The notes: generated by a model from the letters alone, not told the origin. DNA of 27,635 nt from an uncultured Bacteroides sp. (GCA_900542985.1 UQPQ01000039.1:1-27635); one strand, 5' to 3'. Numbered from the stretch's first letter, positions 8,654 to 17,263 are shown. Numbers and translations are program-made.

Positions 8654-9454
8654 CTATAGTGTGATTTTCTCCAAATCGTCTGGCACATACACATTGCCCT
8701 TAAACTCTTGAGCAGCCTCCTGCGTATATTTTTCCTTACGCACAGACAAAGTCTTGTCTTCTGTATGATACAGCAACAAATTTTTCACTCCCAATCGTGC
8801 AGCCAGTCTTCCTGCATCCAAAGCTGTACTATGATGTTTCTCATAAGGCTTAAACTCGTCTCTATCAGCATACAGACAAAAAGCCTCACAAAGCAACCAA
8901 TCTGCATGCTCTACATAAGAACGGTTCTGTTCTTTATAAGGCTCATCCCCAAGACAGACCAATGATTTCCCTCCGGGAAGTTCAAGACGGAAGCCAAACT
9001 GCTTTTCTTTAGTAGACAAGATATCAAAACACTGCATATATGCTCCTGCGACTTCCCAACGCTCACCGTCTTTTACCTCGCAGAAACGAACGTTCTTCTC
9101 TATACAAGCTACAATCTTAGCCGGAAGTGTCGCACGGCAAATCCACGACAATACATCTATCACTTTATCGTGTCCATATACCCGAAACTCTCCCTCATAC
9201 TTGCCCTTCTGCATTTGCTGAGCTATCATCCGGATAACCCATACCGCTCCCAAGATATGATCGGTATGTGCGTGAGTAATGAACATATCTTTCACATCTG
9301 CCAGCGACAAGCCTGCCTTCTCCATCTGAACCAAGATTCCATTTCCTCCTCCGGCATCAACCAGCAACACCCTTTCGCCCATGCGAATGGCAAAACATGT
9401 ATTATAACAGCGGGTGACAACAGCATTCCCTGTACCCAACATAATCAGTTCCAT
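8654..9454 (-). CDS. MBL-fold metal-dependent hydrolase (RNase Z/ElaC-like)
   Basis: This 266-residue cytoplasmic metallo-beta-lactamase-fold protein shows the family's metal ligands. HAHTDH is at 61-66 after a beta-strand (DMFIT). A later Asp lies in CLGDEPY, and His residues fall in EKHHSTALDAGRLA and LLLYHTED. The early motif LGTGNAVVTRCYNTCF resembles RNase Z and arylsulfatase-like members that recognise an extended substrate. There is no signal peptide. The substrate cannot be assigned, and true tRNase Z activity is doubtful without the full exosite. The frame also has an ATG at 9463. The ATG at 9454 is preferred because AAAGGG lies about 10 nt upstream of it but only 1 nt from the other. 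It follows the SGNH hydrolase gene after a short gap and is probably co-transcribed with it. Confidence 0.82.
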   Translation of the reverse strand: MELIMLGTGNAVVTRCYNTCFAIRMGERVLLVDAGGGNGILVQMEKAGLSLADVKDMFITHAHTDHILGAVWVIRMIAQQMQKGKYEGEFRVYGHDKVIDVLSWICRATLPAKIVACIEKNVRFCEVKDGERWEVAGAYMQCFDILSTKEKQFGFRLELPGGKSLVCLGDEPYKEQNRSYVEHADWLLCEAFCLYADRDEFKPYEKHHSTALDAGRLAARLGVKNLLLYHTEDKTLSVRKEKYTQEAAQEFKGNVYVPDDLEKITL

Positions 9455-9480
9455 CGTATCCATACCCTTTATCGCAACAA

Positions 9481-10155
9481 TTATCGAATTACTTTTTTCA
9501 AAGCTTTCTGAACAAGACCTTCCATCACCTTATACCCCTCTACGGTAGGATGTACCCCATCTTCCGAATATTTTAAAGGTAATCCATCGCGCTCATCTTT
9601 CATTGCCGAATGATAGTCGACAAAAGGAATACCCTGTGCATCGGCAAATTCCTTAAACTTCGCATTCAGTTTCTTTATATCTTCTGCTGGTTTCAGTTCC
9701 GGACGCCATCCAAACTGAAAAGCAGGCAAAGTAGAACATAGCACTACCTTAATTTGATTGGCCTGTGCCAACTGTACCATAGAGACTACATTATCGAACG
9801 TTTGCTCAAGAGTCATTGCATAATCATTACGAGCAATATCGTTTGTCCCTGCCAGAATCACAACGACCTGCGGATTCAATGCAATCACATCCTGACGGAA
9901 ACGCATCAACATCTGTGCAGAAACCTGCCCGCTTATCCCTCTACCTACATATCCGTTCTGAGTAAAGAAATCCGGATCAGCAACCGGCCAACCGTCAGTA
10001 ATTGAATTTCCCATAAAAACAGCCTTTACCGGTCCCTGCACCATTTTATTATCCTCTTGATATCTCTCCAAACCTGCCCAGTCTTGCAAAGGTTCCTGAG
10101 CCATCAATTGTAAACTACCAGCTAAGCACAATGCTGCTACCATTATAGATTTCAT
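9481..10155 (-). CDS. Exported SGNH/GDSL-family hydrolase (esterase)
   Basis: This 224-residue protein has a signal peptide (MKSIMVAALCLAGSLQLMAQ, cleavage near residue 19). It shows the SGNH blocks: GNSITDGW with nucleophile S51, the block II Gly in GRGISG (71-76), GTND with N105, and DGVHP with D199 and H202. It should be a periplasmic or secreted esterase or acetylesterase acting on carbohydrate or lipid esters. The exact substrate is not deducible. The frame opens at an upstream ATG (10167), but the ATG at 10155 gives a cleaner signal peptide. The MBL-fold hydrolase follows in the same direction, so the two likely share a transcript. Confidence 0.88.
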   Translation of the reverse strand: MKSIMVAALCLAGSLQLMAQEPLQDWAGLERYQEDNKMVQGPVKAVFMGNSITDGWPVADPDFFTQNGYVGRGISGQVSAQMLMRFRQDVIALNPQVVVILAGTNDIARNDYAMTLEQTFDNVVSMVQLAQANQIKVVLCSTLPAFQFGWRPELKPAEDIKKLNAKFKEFADAQGIPFVDYHSAMKDERDGLPLKYSEDGVHPTVEGYKVMEGLVQKALKKVIR

Positions 10156-10355
10156 AATAAATACCATTTAATTATATTCAATTTTCGCTCTTCTATCGCT
10201 TCTACGATATAATTGTACAAATTAAATAATAACATTCTATTTTTCACCCAACTCCTTGCCGTAAATTCCGGATAAAAGGAGAAAACAAACACTTTCCCAT
10301 TATAATACATAAATAAAAAAAGGAAATCACCTCTACACATCACTGTATTTTTCTA

Positions 10356-10363
10356 TAATTTTG
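10356..10363 (+). promoter_or_regulatory. Possible -7 box of nudC
   Basis: TAATTTTG at 10356-10363 fits TAnnTTTG and lies 22 nt before the nudC ATG. No TTTG is present at the expected -33 distance, so this is only half a promoter match. Confidence 0.35.
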
Positions 10364-10385
10364 GCCTCAATAAAAAAGCAAGATT

Positions 10386-11183
10386 ATGGAAGATGCAACA
10401 AATAATGAAATCTGCGGTTGGTTTGTATTCAACAGCGGACAAGTACTGATAGAAAAGCATACAGACGGATATCACATCCCTTTTGATGCGCAACCACCGG
10501 TACCCATTCCTATAGGAAGTACCGTACACAGCATTGGAACAATCAATAATCTTCCCGCCAAAACTTATCTCATCCATACTCCAGTAACAGGAGATGAATC
10601 CAGCCCGTGCATGATGAAAGACCTTCGAGCCTCTTTCGACGTACTTCCACTGAACGAATATAAAATGGCAGGAAAAGCATCACAAATACTGAACTGGGAC
10701 AAGAACAGCCGCTACTGTCCGATGTGCGGAGTTCCTACCACACAAGTCTCTCCCATAGCCAAACGCTGTCCGGAATGCCGCCAGGAATTTTATCCGCGCA
10801 TATCGCCTGCAGTCATTGTACTGATAAAAAAAGGAGATAGTATCCTTCTTGTACATGCCCGCAACTTCAGAGGCACATTCAAAGGTCTGGTTGCAGGTTT
10901 TCTTGAACCGGGAGAAACCCTGGAAGAATGCGTACATCGGGAAGTGATGGAAGAAACAGGACTCTGCATCCGTAATTTGAAATACTTTGGAAGCCAACCC
11001 TGGCCTTACCCAAGTGGCATTATGATAGGATATACTGCAGAATACGAAAGTGGCAATATTAAACTGCAGGAAGAAGAGTTAAGTGCAGGAGCTTTCTATA
11101 CCCGAGACAATCTGCCGGAAATTCCCAAGAAACTCAGCATCGCACGCCGGCTGATTGATGCGTGGATAGAAGGAAAAATATAA
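10386..11183 (+). CDS. nudC: NAD(+) diphosphatase / NAD-capped RNA decapping Nudix hydrolase NudC
   Basis: This 265-residue protein cleaves NAD(H) to NMN(H) and AMP. In E. coli it also removes NAD caps from RNA. An N-terminal NudC domain is followed by a zinc ribbon with C111, C114, C128 and C131 (CPMC, CPEC). The Nudix box runs from G171 (GFLEPGETLEECVHREVMEETG) with the metal-binding REVMEE. The NudC-specific SQPWPYPS (203-210) follows it. This last motif separates NudC from general Nudix enzymes. Length is close to the 257 residues of E. coli NudC. It is monocistronic and shares a bidirectional terminator with the convergent ilvE. Confidence 0.95.
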   Translation: MEDATNNEICGWFVFNSGQVLIEKHTDGYHIPFDAQPPVPIPIGSTVHSIGTINNLPAKTYLIHTPVTGDESSPCMMKDLRASFDVLPLNEYKMAGKASQILNWDKNSRYCPMCGVPTTQVSPIAKRCPECRQEFYPRISPAVIVLIKKGDSILLVHARNFRGTFKGLVAGFLEPGETLEECVHREVMEETGLCIRNLKYFGSQPWPYPSGIMIGYTAEYESGNIKLQEEELSAGAFYTRDNLPEIPKKLSIARRLIDAWIEGKI

Positions 11184-11206
11184 AGGAATACAAACTTTAT
11201 AAAAAT

Positions 11207-11257
11207 AGAAGAGGATAGAACACAAGAAACTTATTCTCGTTCATTCTATCCTCTTCT
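11207..11257. terminator. Bidirectional terminator between nudC and ilvE
   Basis: AGAAGAGGATAGAA (11207-11220) and TTCTATCCTCTTCT (11244-11257) form a perfect 14-bp stem with a 23-nt loop. On the minus strand the stem runs into ATTTTTATA. On the plus strand it is followed by TATTATATT. It therefore fits termination of ilvE best and nudC acceptably. Confidence 0.8.
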
Positions 11258-11286
11258 TATTATATTAGAAAGTCTTTACGTCAAAA

Positions 11287-12306
11287 TCAATCCAATACAG
11301 TTACCCATCCGTAAGGATCAGCCTCATCACCATACTGAATAGCACGCAACTTGTTATATAGCTTTTCACTGATTGGACCTGGTTTACCATCTTTCGCAAT
11401 AACATACGATTTATGATTTTCCAAATCATCGATACGTCCGATAGGGCTGATTACAGCTGCTGTACCACAAGCTCCAGCTTCTTCGAATGTTTCCAATTCT
11501 TCTTCTGGAATAGGACGACGTTCTACTTTCATTCCCATATCTTCTGCCAACTGCATCAGACTACGGTTTGTAATAGACGGAAGAATAGAGGTAGACAACG
11601 GAGTGACATAAGTATTATTTTTTATTCCGAAGAAATTGGCTGCACCACATTCATCGATATATTTCTTTTCCTTTGCATCCAAATAGAATTCGCTGGCATA
11701 TCCGGCATCGTGAGCCATTTTGTTGGCACGCAAGCTGGCAGCATAGTTACCTCCTACCTTATAAGTACCTGTACCCAACGGAGCAGCACGGTCGAACTGA
11801 CGGATGATTACATAAGGATTTGTAGCAAAACCACCTTTAAAATAAGGTCCTACCGGACTTACAAAAATTACAAACAAATATTCTGTAGCCGGACGTACAC
11901 CCACCTGTGCTCCTGTACCAATGAGCAACGGACGGATATACAGAGAAGCCCCGCTTTCATAAGGAGGGATAAAACGTTCGTTAGCTTTTACCACCTTACG
12001 TACAGCCTCACAAAACAATTCTGTAGGCAATTCCGGCATCAAAATACCGTTACAAGTGCTTTGCAGACGTTCAGCATTTGCTTCCGGGCGGAAGATACGG
12101 ATCTTACCGTCTTTTCCACGATAAGCCTTCAAACCTTCGAAGGCTTCCTGTCCATAGTGCAGACATGTAGCTGCCATGTGGATATTGATAGTTTCTTCAG
12201 AACAAAGTTCTAATTCTCCCCATTTTCCATCGCGGTAATAACAACGTACATTGTAATCTGTCCGTATATAACCAAATGACAGATTAGCCCAATCTATTTC
12301 TTTCAT
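11287..12306 (-). CDS. ilvE: Branched-chain amino acid aminotransferase IlvE
   Basis: This 339-residue class IV PLP enzyme transfers amino groups between glutamate and the keto acids of Leu, Ile and Val. The catalytic lysine is K183 in GTGTYKVGGNYAAS. The family motifs GQEAFEGLKAYR (52-63), YIRPLLIGTGAQVGV and YIDECGAANFF are all present. The C-terminal GACGTAAVISPI phosphate-binding region is intact. Length matches the group of about 340-360 residues (IlvE of the eukaryotic/Bacteroidetes type), longer than E. coli IlvE. It is a stand-alone gene with its own consensus promoter and terminator, not part of an ilv/leu operon. Confidence 0.96.
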   Translation of the reverse strand: MKEIDWANLSFGYIRTDYNVRCYYRDGKWGELELCSEETINIHMAATCLHYGQEAFEGLKAYRGKDGKIRIFRPEANAERLQSTCNGILMPELPTELFCEAVRKVVKANERFIPPYESGASLYIRPLLIGTGAQVGVRPATEYLFVIFVSPVGPYFKGGFATNPYVIIRQFDRAAPLGTGTYKVGGNYAASLRANKMAHDAGYASEFYLDAKEKKYIDECGAANFFGIKNNTYVTPLSTSILPSITNRSLMQLAEDMGMKVERRPIPEEELETFEEAGACGTAAVISPIGRIDDLENHKSYVIAKDGKPGPISEKLYNKLRAIQYGDEADPYGWVTVLD

Positions 12307-12353
12307 TGTGATATAATGTTTATTACTTTAATTACACTTTACAACTTAGCAAA

Positions 12354-12384
12354 CAAAAGTACAGTTTATATCTACATCAACAAA
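12354..12384 (-). promoter_or_regulatory. Promoter of ilvE
   Basis: On the minus strand, TTTG (12384-12381) is followed after 19 nt by TACTTTTG (12361-12354). This is a perfect Bacteroides -33/-7 match. The predicted start site near 12347 leaves a 5' leader of about 40 nt. Confidence 0.82.
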
Positions 12385-12424
12385 CTTTTTAGGTCTGTTT
12401 TTTTCCGAAAACAATCTATTGTAC

Positions 12425-12465
12425 AAATAAAAAAATACTCTCCTCAAAAAGTGAGGAGAGTATTT
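12425..12465 (-). terminator. Terminator of the OmpA-family gene
   Basis: On the minus strand AAATACTCTCCTC (12465-12453), a 7-nt loop and GAGGAGAGTATTT (12445-12433) form a perfect 13-bp hairpin. A run of T with one interruption follows (TTTTATTTG). It lies 28 nt beyond the OmpA-family stop codon. Confidence 0.9.
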
Positions 12466-12492
12466 CCCGAATTTAAACGATATATCTTTCTT

Positions 12493-13629
12493 TTATTCAC
12501 CTACATTGAGTGTAGCAATACTTACTCTGTTCCATTTCGGACGAGAGAATACATCACCTACTCCCTGACCTTCTGCGGTGATACGTGCTGCATCAATATT
12601 ATATTTGTCTACCAACATATTCTTCACTGCATCCGCACGCTGCTGTGCTACGCGAGTATTTACTGCAGCCGGTCCTTCCGGAGAAGCATAACCTTTCACT
12701 GTCAAAGTAGCTTTCTCGTTCTTTTCCATATACGAAGCGATACGTTCGATAAGCAGATGCTGGTTTTCACTGATCACCACTTCATCCTGGCGGAAGGTGA
12801 TAATAGCTTCCCATGCCGGTGAAACAGTATTCTTTTCCATAGACTCTACAGCCTTTCTGTTAGCCTCATCAAGTTGAGCCTGCAAATCGTTTGCTCTAGC
12901 CGATTCGGCAGCAAGCAATGCTTCTTTTTCCTGAGCTTCACGACGCAATTCATTTACTTTCGCATTCAAAGCATCCATTTCTGCCGGATCGCATACATTT
13001 GCCAATGTCATATAATGTTTGCCATTGCTGTTGCGGAAATGATAAGTTACTCCAGCCAGCAATTCAACACTGCTCTTGTTTACGTTCAACAAATAAGCAC
13101 GATGCCCATCCATGCGATATACAAGAGAAGGTTTTACACTTAAAGTCCAAGCTTTTGATTCTCCCAAATTGAAGTTGAAGTTCAGACCGAACTTGCTGGC
13201 CATATAGCTATAGTCCCAGTCACAATAACCGCGGTTCATCACATCAATACCCCATCCGATACCTCCGACAGCTTCTACTTCAAACAAACGAGGCTCGCCA
13301 CGATAACCGGCAAACCAGTTATTCAAATTGAATTTACCCAATGCCATCAAACGAGCTCCATCGAAAGCAGTAGAACTTCCGGTTCTATTGATAGAGGTCA
13401 TCGCTTCAAAAGACAAACCTAAAATAGGAGTTACCTGCTTACCAAATTCCAAACCAGTAGTAAAACGCATATCTTTAAAAAATGCGGAATGAGTAGTAGG
13501 AGTCACACCTCCGGCATTCCATCCAATGTACCAGTTATCTGTAAACTTCGTACCTTCATACACTTTCTGCGCATTTGCAGACATTGCCATTGCAACTGTA
13601 GCAATAGCCAATAAAATTTTCTGTTTCAT
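12493..13629 (-). CDS. OmpA-family outer membrane protein
   Basis: This 378-residue protein has a signal peptide cleaved after SANA (residue 20). An N-terminal beta-barrel follows (about 22-210), with alternating aromatic strands such as DNWYIGWNAGG and GGIGWGIDV. A predicted coiled-coil linker (about 218-268, EMDALNAKVNELRREAQEKEALL) comes next. The C-terminal OmpA peptidoglycan-binding domain (about 275-375) includes LTVKGYASPEGPAAVNTRVAQQRADAV and the ending RPKWNRVSIA. It anchors the outer membrane to peptidoglycan. It is monocistronic with a strong terminator. No clear TAnnTTTG box was found in the roughly 100 nt upstream. Function beyond structural OmpA is unknown. Confidence 0.92.
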   Translation of the reverse strand: MKQKILLAIATVAMAMSANAQKVYEGTKFTDNWYIGWNAGGVTPTTHSAFFKDMRFTTGLEFGKQVTPILGLSFEAMTSINRTGSSTAFDGARLMALGKFNLNNWFAGYRGEPRLFEVEAVGGIGWGIDVMNRGYCDWDYSYMASKFGLNFNFNLGESKAWTLSVKPSLVYRMDGHRAYLLNVNKSSVELLAGVTYHFRNSNGKHYMTLANVCDPAEMDALNAKVNELRREAQEKEALLAAESARANDLQAQLDEANRKAVESMEKNTVSPAWEAIITFRQDEVVISENQHLLIERIASYMEKNEKATLTVKGYASPEGPAAVNTRVAQQRADAVKNMLVDKYNIDAARITAEGQGVGDVFSRPKWNRVSIATLNVGE

Positions 13630-13733
13630 AAAATCATAGTTTTAGTTTAATGCACTGTTCAAATTTCTTGCTTTGCTAATATAACATAATAAACGATATT
13701 AATGTTCAATTAGGCAGAAAAAAACATTTTTTT

Positions 13734-13765
13734 TAACCATAAATAAAAGGAATGAGCTACCTTTG
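13734..13765 (+). promoter_or_regulatory. Likely promoter of mltG
   Basis: TACCTTTG at 13758-13765 is a perfect -7 box. At the -33 distance there is only a T-rich stretch (TTTA-like, near 13731-13737), not TTTG. The start site would be near 13772, leaving a leader of about 90 nt before the mltG ATG. Confidence 0.5.
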
Positions 13766-13861
13766 CAATCAATGAAAAAATTTCATCTTACTTTATACGA
13801 CATTTTGATTTTAATGTATTTAGCATTAATCTTCCTAATAATTAATTAAATAACAAAACCA

Positions 13862-14887
13862 ATGAAGAACAAGAAGACTGTTTATGTCCTCCTTATCCTA
13901 TTTTTTATATTGACGAGTACCATCATTGCCGGATACTGTTTATTATTCAACCATCCTTTCCAGATAGAAAAACGTACCTATCTCTACATAGACGAAGACG
14001 ACAATATAGATTCTGTATACACAAAGATTGAGAACAGACTGCATGCATCTACCTTAAGAGGTTTTCGTTTACTATCCTCTTTGTCGGGATATGCAGAACA
14101 AATACACCCTGGAGCCTACCAGATAGATGCCTCATATACTACCTGGAAAACGTTCCATCGCTTACAACAGGGTATGCAGACTCCTGTCAGACTGACTATT
14201 CCAAGTGTGCGCACACTCGACAAATTGGTCAAAACCGTTTCCAGACAAATTATGGCAGACTCTGCCAGTCTTTCCGGCTTGCTGAACGACAGCACATTCT
14301 GTGCACACTTAGGATACAATTCCAATACACTTCCGGCACTTTTCATTCCTGATACCTATGAAGTATATTGGACAATAACTCCGGAGCAGTTTGTAGAAAG
14401 AATGCAAAAAGAACATAAGAGATTCTGGAACGAAGAACGAATAAAAAAAGCACAACACATCGGATTTACACCGGTAGAAATAGTTACTTTAGCTTCTATC
14501 GTAGAGGAAGAAACCATAAAGAAAGCAGAGAAACCAATGGTGGCCGGACTCTACATCAACCGTCTCCACAAAGGTATGCCACTACAGGCTGACCCTACTG
14601 TAAAATTCGCTTTGCAGGATTTTACCTTGAAGCGTATCCGACACAAACATCTTGAGTGCGACAGTCCGTACAATACATACAAATATCCGGGACTGCCTCC
14701 CGGACCAATCCGCATTCCTTCTATCGACGGAATAGAAAGTGTACTCAATTACACTCGCCATGATTATCTTTATATGTGTGCAAAAGAAGATTTTTCGGGT
14801 TATCATAATTTCGCTGAAAATATGACGAAGCATTTGCAAAATGCAGCACGCTATCAGAGAGAATTAAACAAACGGAATATTCACTAG
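13862..14887 (+). CDS. mltG: Endolytic murein transglycosylase MltG (YceG-like)
   Basis: This 341-residue inner-membrane lytic transglycosylase cuts nascent glycan strands and is thought to set glycan length. One N-terminal membrane segment (about 8-29) is followed by a LysM-like region and the YceG catalytic domain. The catalytic Glu fits E215 in LASIVEEET. Other family motifs are VAGLYINRLHKGMPLQADPTV and YNTYKYPGLPPGPIRIPSIDGIESVLN, ending with the Tyr/His-rich FSGYHNFAENMTKH. Length agrees with the family (about 340). It stands alone and converges on the NagB/PIG-L fusion gene. Only a weak 8-bp inverted repeat (GAAACAAG/CTTGTTTC) lies downstream. Confidence 0.94.
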   Translation: MKNKKTVYVLLILFFILTSTIIAGYCLLFNHPFQIEKRTYLYIDEDDNIDSVYTKIENRLHASTLRGFRLLSSLSGYAEQIHPGAYQIDASYTTWKTFHRLQQGMQTPVRLTIPSVRTLDKLVKTVSRQIMADSASLSGLLNDSTFCAHLGYNSNTLPALFIPDTYEVYWTITPEQFVERMQKEHKRFWNEERIKKAQHIGFTPVEIVTLASIVEEETIKKAEKPMVAGLYINRLHKGMPLQADPTVKFALQDFTLKRIRHKHLECDSPYNTYKYPGLPPGPIRIPSIDGIESVLNYTRHDYLYMCAKEDFSGYHNFAENMTKHLQNAARYQRELNKRNIH

Positions 14888-14956
14888 AAACAAGCCTATA
14901 TAACAATTCGTTTCAGATTTGATTTATATTTAATAAACACTTGTTTCAATCTTTAA

Positions 14957-15034
14957 TCGGCGTCGTCGACTCTACAAACAACCACGTCGGCTGTAAAATC
15001 GACGGCGCCAACTGTACATACGACGACGTCGGAC
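14957..15034. repeat. CGTCG-rich inverted-repeat element, copy A
   Basis: This is a GC-rich island in an AT-rich intergenic gap of 290 nt (14888-15177). The outer arms are 14956-14976 and 15013-15033, with 15 of 21 positions complementary, including an uninterrupted CGTCGTCG/CGACGACG core and TACA/TGTA. Inner arms CGTCG (14985-14989) and CGACG (15000-15004) form a smaller stem. The stretch 15011-15034 matches 27371-27394 at 21 of 24 bases, so it is a copy of the element near the right edge. No coding potential is apparent. The rest of the gap holds only the terminator at 15113. Confidence 0.6.
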
Positions 15035-15112
15035 AAAAAACAATTCTTGTAACAAGCACCTCCGATAACATTCTCCACCACATCCACTCCTTCTTTACCG
15101 CAATACAGGCAT

Positions 15113-15151
15113 AAAAAAACTGCCGTTCCACCTGAAGCAGAACAGCAGTTT
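15113..15151 (-). terminator. Terminator of the NagB/PIG-L fusion gene
   Basis: On the minus strand AAACTGCTGTTC (15151-15140) pairs with GAACGGCAGTTT (15128-15117). That gives a 12-bp stem with one U-G pair and an 11-nt loop, followed by a T run (15119-15113). It sits 27 nt past the fusion gene's stop. Confidence 0.9.
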
Positions 15152-15177
15152 CTATTTGATTCAATCTTATTTTTTAT

Positions 15178-17163
15178 TTACAGCGGCTTGTATTCCACAA
15201 AAGCTTCCATTGCTTCGTAGCATGCCAATCCCAAATCGTTGTACAGGTTTGCTGTACCACGGTTACGGTCTTCACTACGTTGCCAGAACAAACGTTCGTC
15301 GTTACCCAAGAATGGAGCACTTTCCATTTGCGACTGATGTTTCAAGATTGAATTACGTTTTGCACGCAATTCTTCCGGACTCAATGGAACGGCCATTTCA
15401 ATGTTTTCGATTTCCCACTCTGCCCATGCACCACGGTACATCCAGATACGGCAATCGTTCAACCATTCTGCACCCGCTTTCTTTTCTTCATCAATTGCAG
15501 CAAATACAGCATCTGTACATACACGATGAGTTCCATGCGGGTCAGCCAAGTCACCAGCTACATAAATCTGATGAGGTTTTACCTTACGCAGCAAATCCAT
15601 CACAATTTCCACGTCGGCTTCGCTGATTGGATTCTTTTCAATACGTCCGGTTTCATAGAAAGGAAGATCGAGGAAGTGAACTCTTTCCAATGGAATCTGA
15701 TTGTATGTAGAAGCTGTACGAGCTTCTCCACGACGAATCAATCCCTTAATGGTCAAGATATCACGCGTATCCATATCTCCTTCTTTCTTCTGGCTCAGGA
15801 ACTGTTTGATTTCCGCATATTTGTTACGGATAGTTTCGTTCTGGTTGCCATCAAACAACTGGTTGAATCCATTGATGAAATGCATGAAACGAACCACTTC
15901 TTCATCACCTACGGCAATGTTTCCCGAAGTTTCATACGCTACATGTACTTCATGTCCCTGCTGTACCAGACGACGGAGCGTACCTCCCATGGAAATCACG
16001 TCATCATCTGGATGCGGAGAGAATACTACCACACGTTTCGGGAACGGTTTGGCACGTTCCGGACGATAAGTATCGTCTGCATTCGGCTTACCACCCGGCC
16101 ATCCGGTAATAGTATGCTGCAAATCATTAAAGATCTTGATATTTACATTATAAGCAGAACCATAAAGTGCCAGTAATTCACTCAGACCGTGTTCGTTATA
16201 ATCCTTGTTTGTAAGCTTCAGAATAGGCTTGTTAATCAACTGACACAACCATACAATGGCACTGCGAATCAGTTTATCATTCCAATCGCAGTTGGTAACC
16301 AACCACGGACGTTGGATACGGGTAAGATGTGCGGCAGCTGTCAGATCAATACAAACCGAAGCATTCTGATGCATCTGCAAATACGATGCAGGCAAAGCAT
16401 CCGAGATTTTATCTTCTACGGCCTTCTTAATGATATCTGCCTTTTCTTCTCCCCAAGCCAACAAATATACCTTACGGGCAGACATGATAGTCTTCACACC
16501 CATGGTAATGGAACAAGGAGGCAAATTGTCTATTCCTGTATTATGAATTGCTTCTGCACGAGATGTAGCATCAATCAGAATCAGACGAGTAGATGTGGCA
16601 GCAGTAGAGCCTGGCTCGTTCATGGCAATATTACCTTCACGGCCGATTCCCATGAGAACCATATCCAATCCACCAAATGTATTGATGCGCTGTTCGTACA
16701 AAGAGCAGTGCTCGATGACAGCATCCTGCGCAATGGAACCATCCATAGTAAAGATATTCTGTGCATCAATATCTACCTGCTTGGCAAACAGTTCATTCAA
16801 CTGATTCATACTGCCATTCTTAGCTTCACTCAACGGATAATATTCAAACAAGTTGAACAATACCACATTGCGGAAACTTACACCTTCTTCTTTATGACGA
16901 CGAACCAATTCAGCATACAATGGTCTCAATGAAGCTCCCGTTCCGGCAGCAATCGTGCAGAATTTGCCTTCACGCTGTCTTTCCTGAACTTTACGGATAA
17001 TTTCATCGGCAATCGCTTTGGCTCCTTCTTCCATTGTTTCATAAATGTTAGTAGGAACTTTTTCAAAGCGAGTCAATACTGAACGGTCGATCATGTTCTC
17101 CGGCTTATAATATTTGGTTGAAACTCTGTTCAAAGAAATTTGTGAGCTGAGATTCGTTCTCAT
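15178..17163 (-). CDS. NagB-like domain fused to PIG-L/LmbE deacetylase (usually named glucosamine-6-phosphate deaminase)
   Basis: This 661-residue cytoplasmic fusion has a NagB-like half (about 30-290) and a PIG-L/LmbE N-acetyl-sugar deacetylase half (about 375-600). The deacetylase keeps HPDDD (H384, D386, D387) and PHGTHR (H543, H546), a complete zinc and base set. By alignment with the neighbouring NagB, the deaminase residues D72, D141 and H143 are replaced by F106 (FNLFEYY), E176 and N178 (GREGNIAMNEPGS). The equivalent of E148 (E183) and the phosphate-contacting R172 and K208 (R202, K241) are kept. It probably still binds a sugar phosphate but does not deaminate it as NagB does. The start is set by AAGGAGG 7 nt upstream, unusually strong for Bacteroides. 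nagB lies 106 nt upstream on the same strand, and a terminator follows at 15113. The real reaction is unknown. Deacetylation of an N-acetylglucosamine derivative is the best guess. Confidence 0.88.
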   Translation of the reverse strand: MRTNLSSQISLNRVSTKYYKPENMIDRSVLTRFEKVPTNIYETMEEGAKAIADEIIRKVQERQREGKFCTIAAGTGASLRPLYAELVRRHKEEGVSFRNVVLFNLFEYYPLSEAKNGSMNQLNELFAKQVDIDAQNIFTMDGSIAQDAVIEHCSLYEQRINTFGGLDMVLMGIGREGNIAMNEPGSTAATSTRLILIDATSRAEAIHNTGIDNLPPCSITMGVKTIMSARKVYLLAWGEEKADIIKKAVEDKISDALPASYLQMHQNASVCIDLTAAAHLTRIQRPWLVTNCDWNDKLIRSAIVWLCQLINKPILKLTNKDYNEHGLSELLALYGSAYNVNIKIFNDLQHTITGWPGGKPNADDTYRPERAKPFPKRVVVFSPHPDDDVISMGGTLRRLVQQGHEVHVAYETSGNIAVGDEEVVRFMHFINGFNQLFDGNQNETIRNKYAEIKQFLSQKKEGDMDTRDILTIKGLIRRGEARTASTYNQIPLERVHFLDLPFYETGRIEKNPISEADVEIVMDLLRKVKPHQIYVAGDLADPHGTHRVCTDAVFAAIDEEKKAGAEWLNDCRIWMYRGAWAEWEIENIEMAVPLSPEELRAKRNSILKHQSQMESAPFLGNDERLFWQRSEDRNRGTANLYNDLGLACYEAMEAFVEYKPL

Positions 17164-17189
17164 ACATGATCCTCCTTACTGATTAATTA

Positions 17190-17263
17190 ATAGGTTTATG
17201 AGTTTATAAGTCGATGAGTTTGTGAGTTTGCATTCGGATAACACGGCAAACTCACAAACCTAT
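17190..17263. repeat. Octamer tandem repeat and competing hairpins between nagB and the fusion gene
   Basis: Five diverged 8-nt units follow one another at 17194-17233: GTTTATGA, GTTTATAA, GTCGATGA, GTTTGTGA and GTTTGCAT. The last two (17218-17231) pair perfectly with 17246-17259 over 14 bp. An alternative pairing joins 17251-17263 to 17190-17202 over 13 bp with one G-U pair, ending 14 nt before the Shine-Dalgarno of the fusion gene. The two structures cannot coexist. There is no U-tract, so it is not a normal terminator. Confidence 0.65.

Noticed and set aside
14946..15164. 72-codon minus-strand frame between mltG and the fusion gene
   Set aside because: It covers the CGTCG element and the terminator hairpin and has no family resemblance.
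15526..16176. Plus-strand open frames opposite the NagB/PIG-L fusion gene
   Set aside because: They are shadows of the minus-strand coding sequence, with no domain and atypical composition (rich in C, H, I and S).
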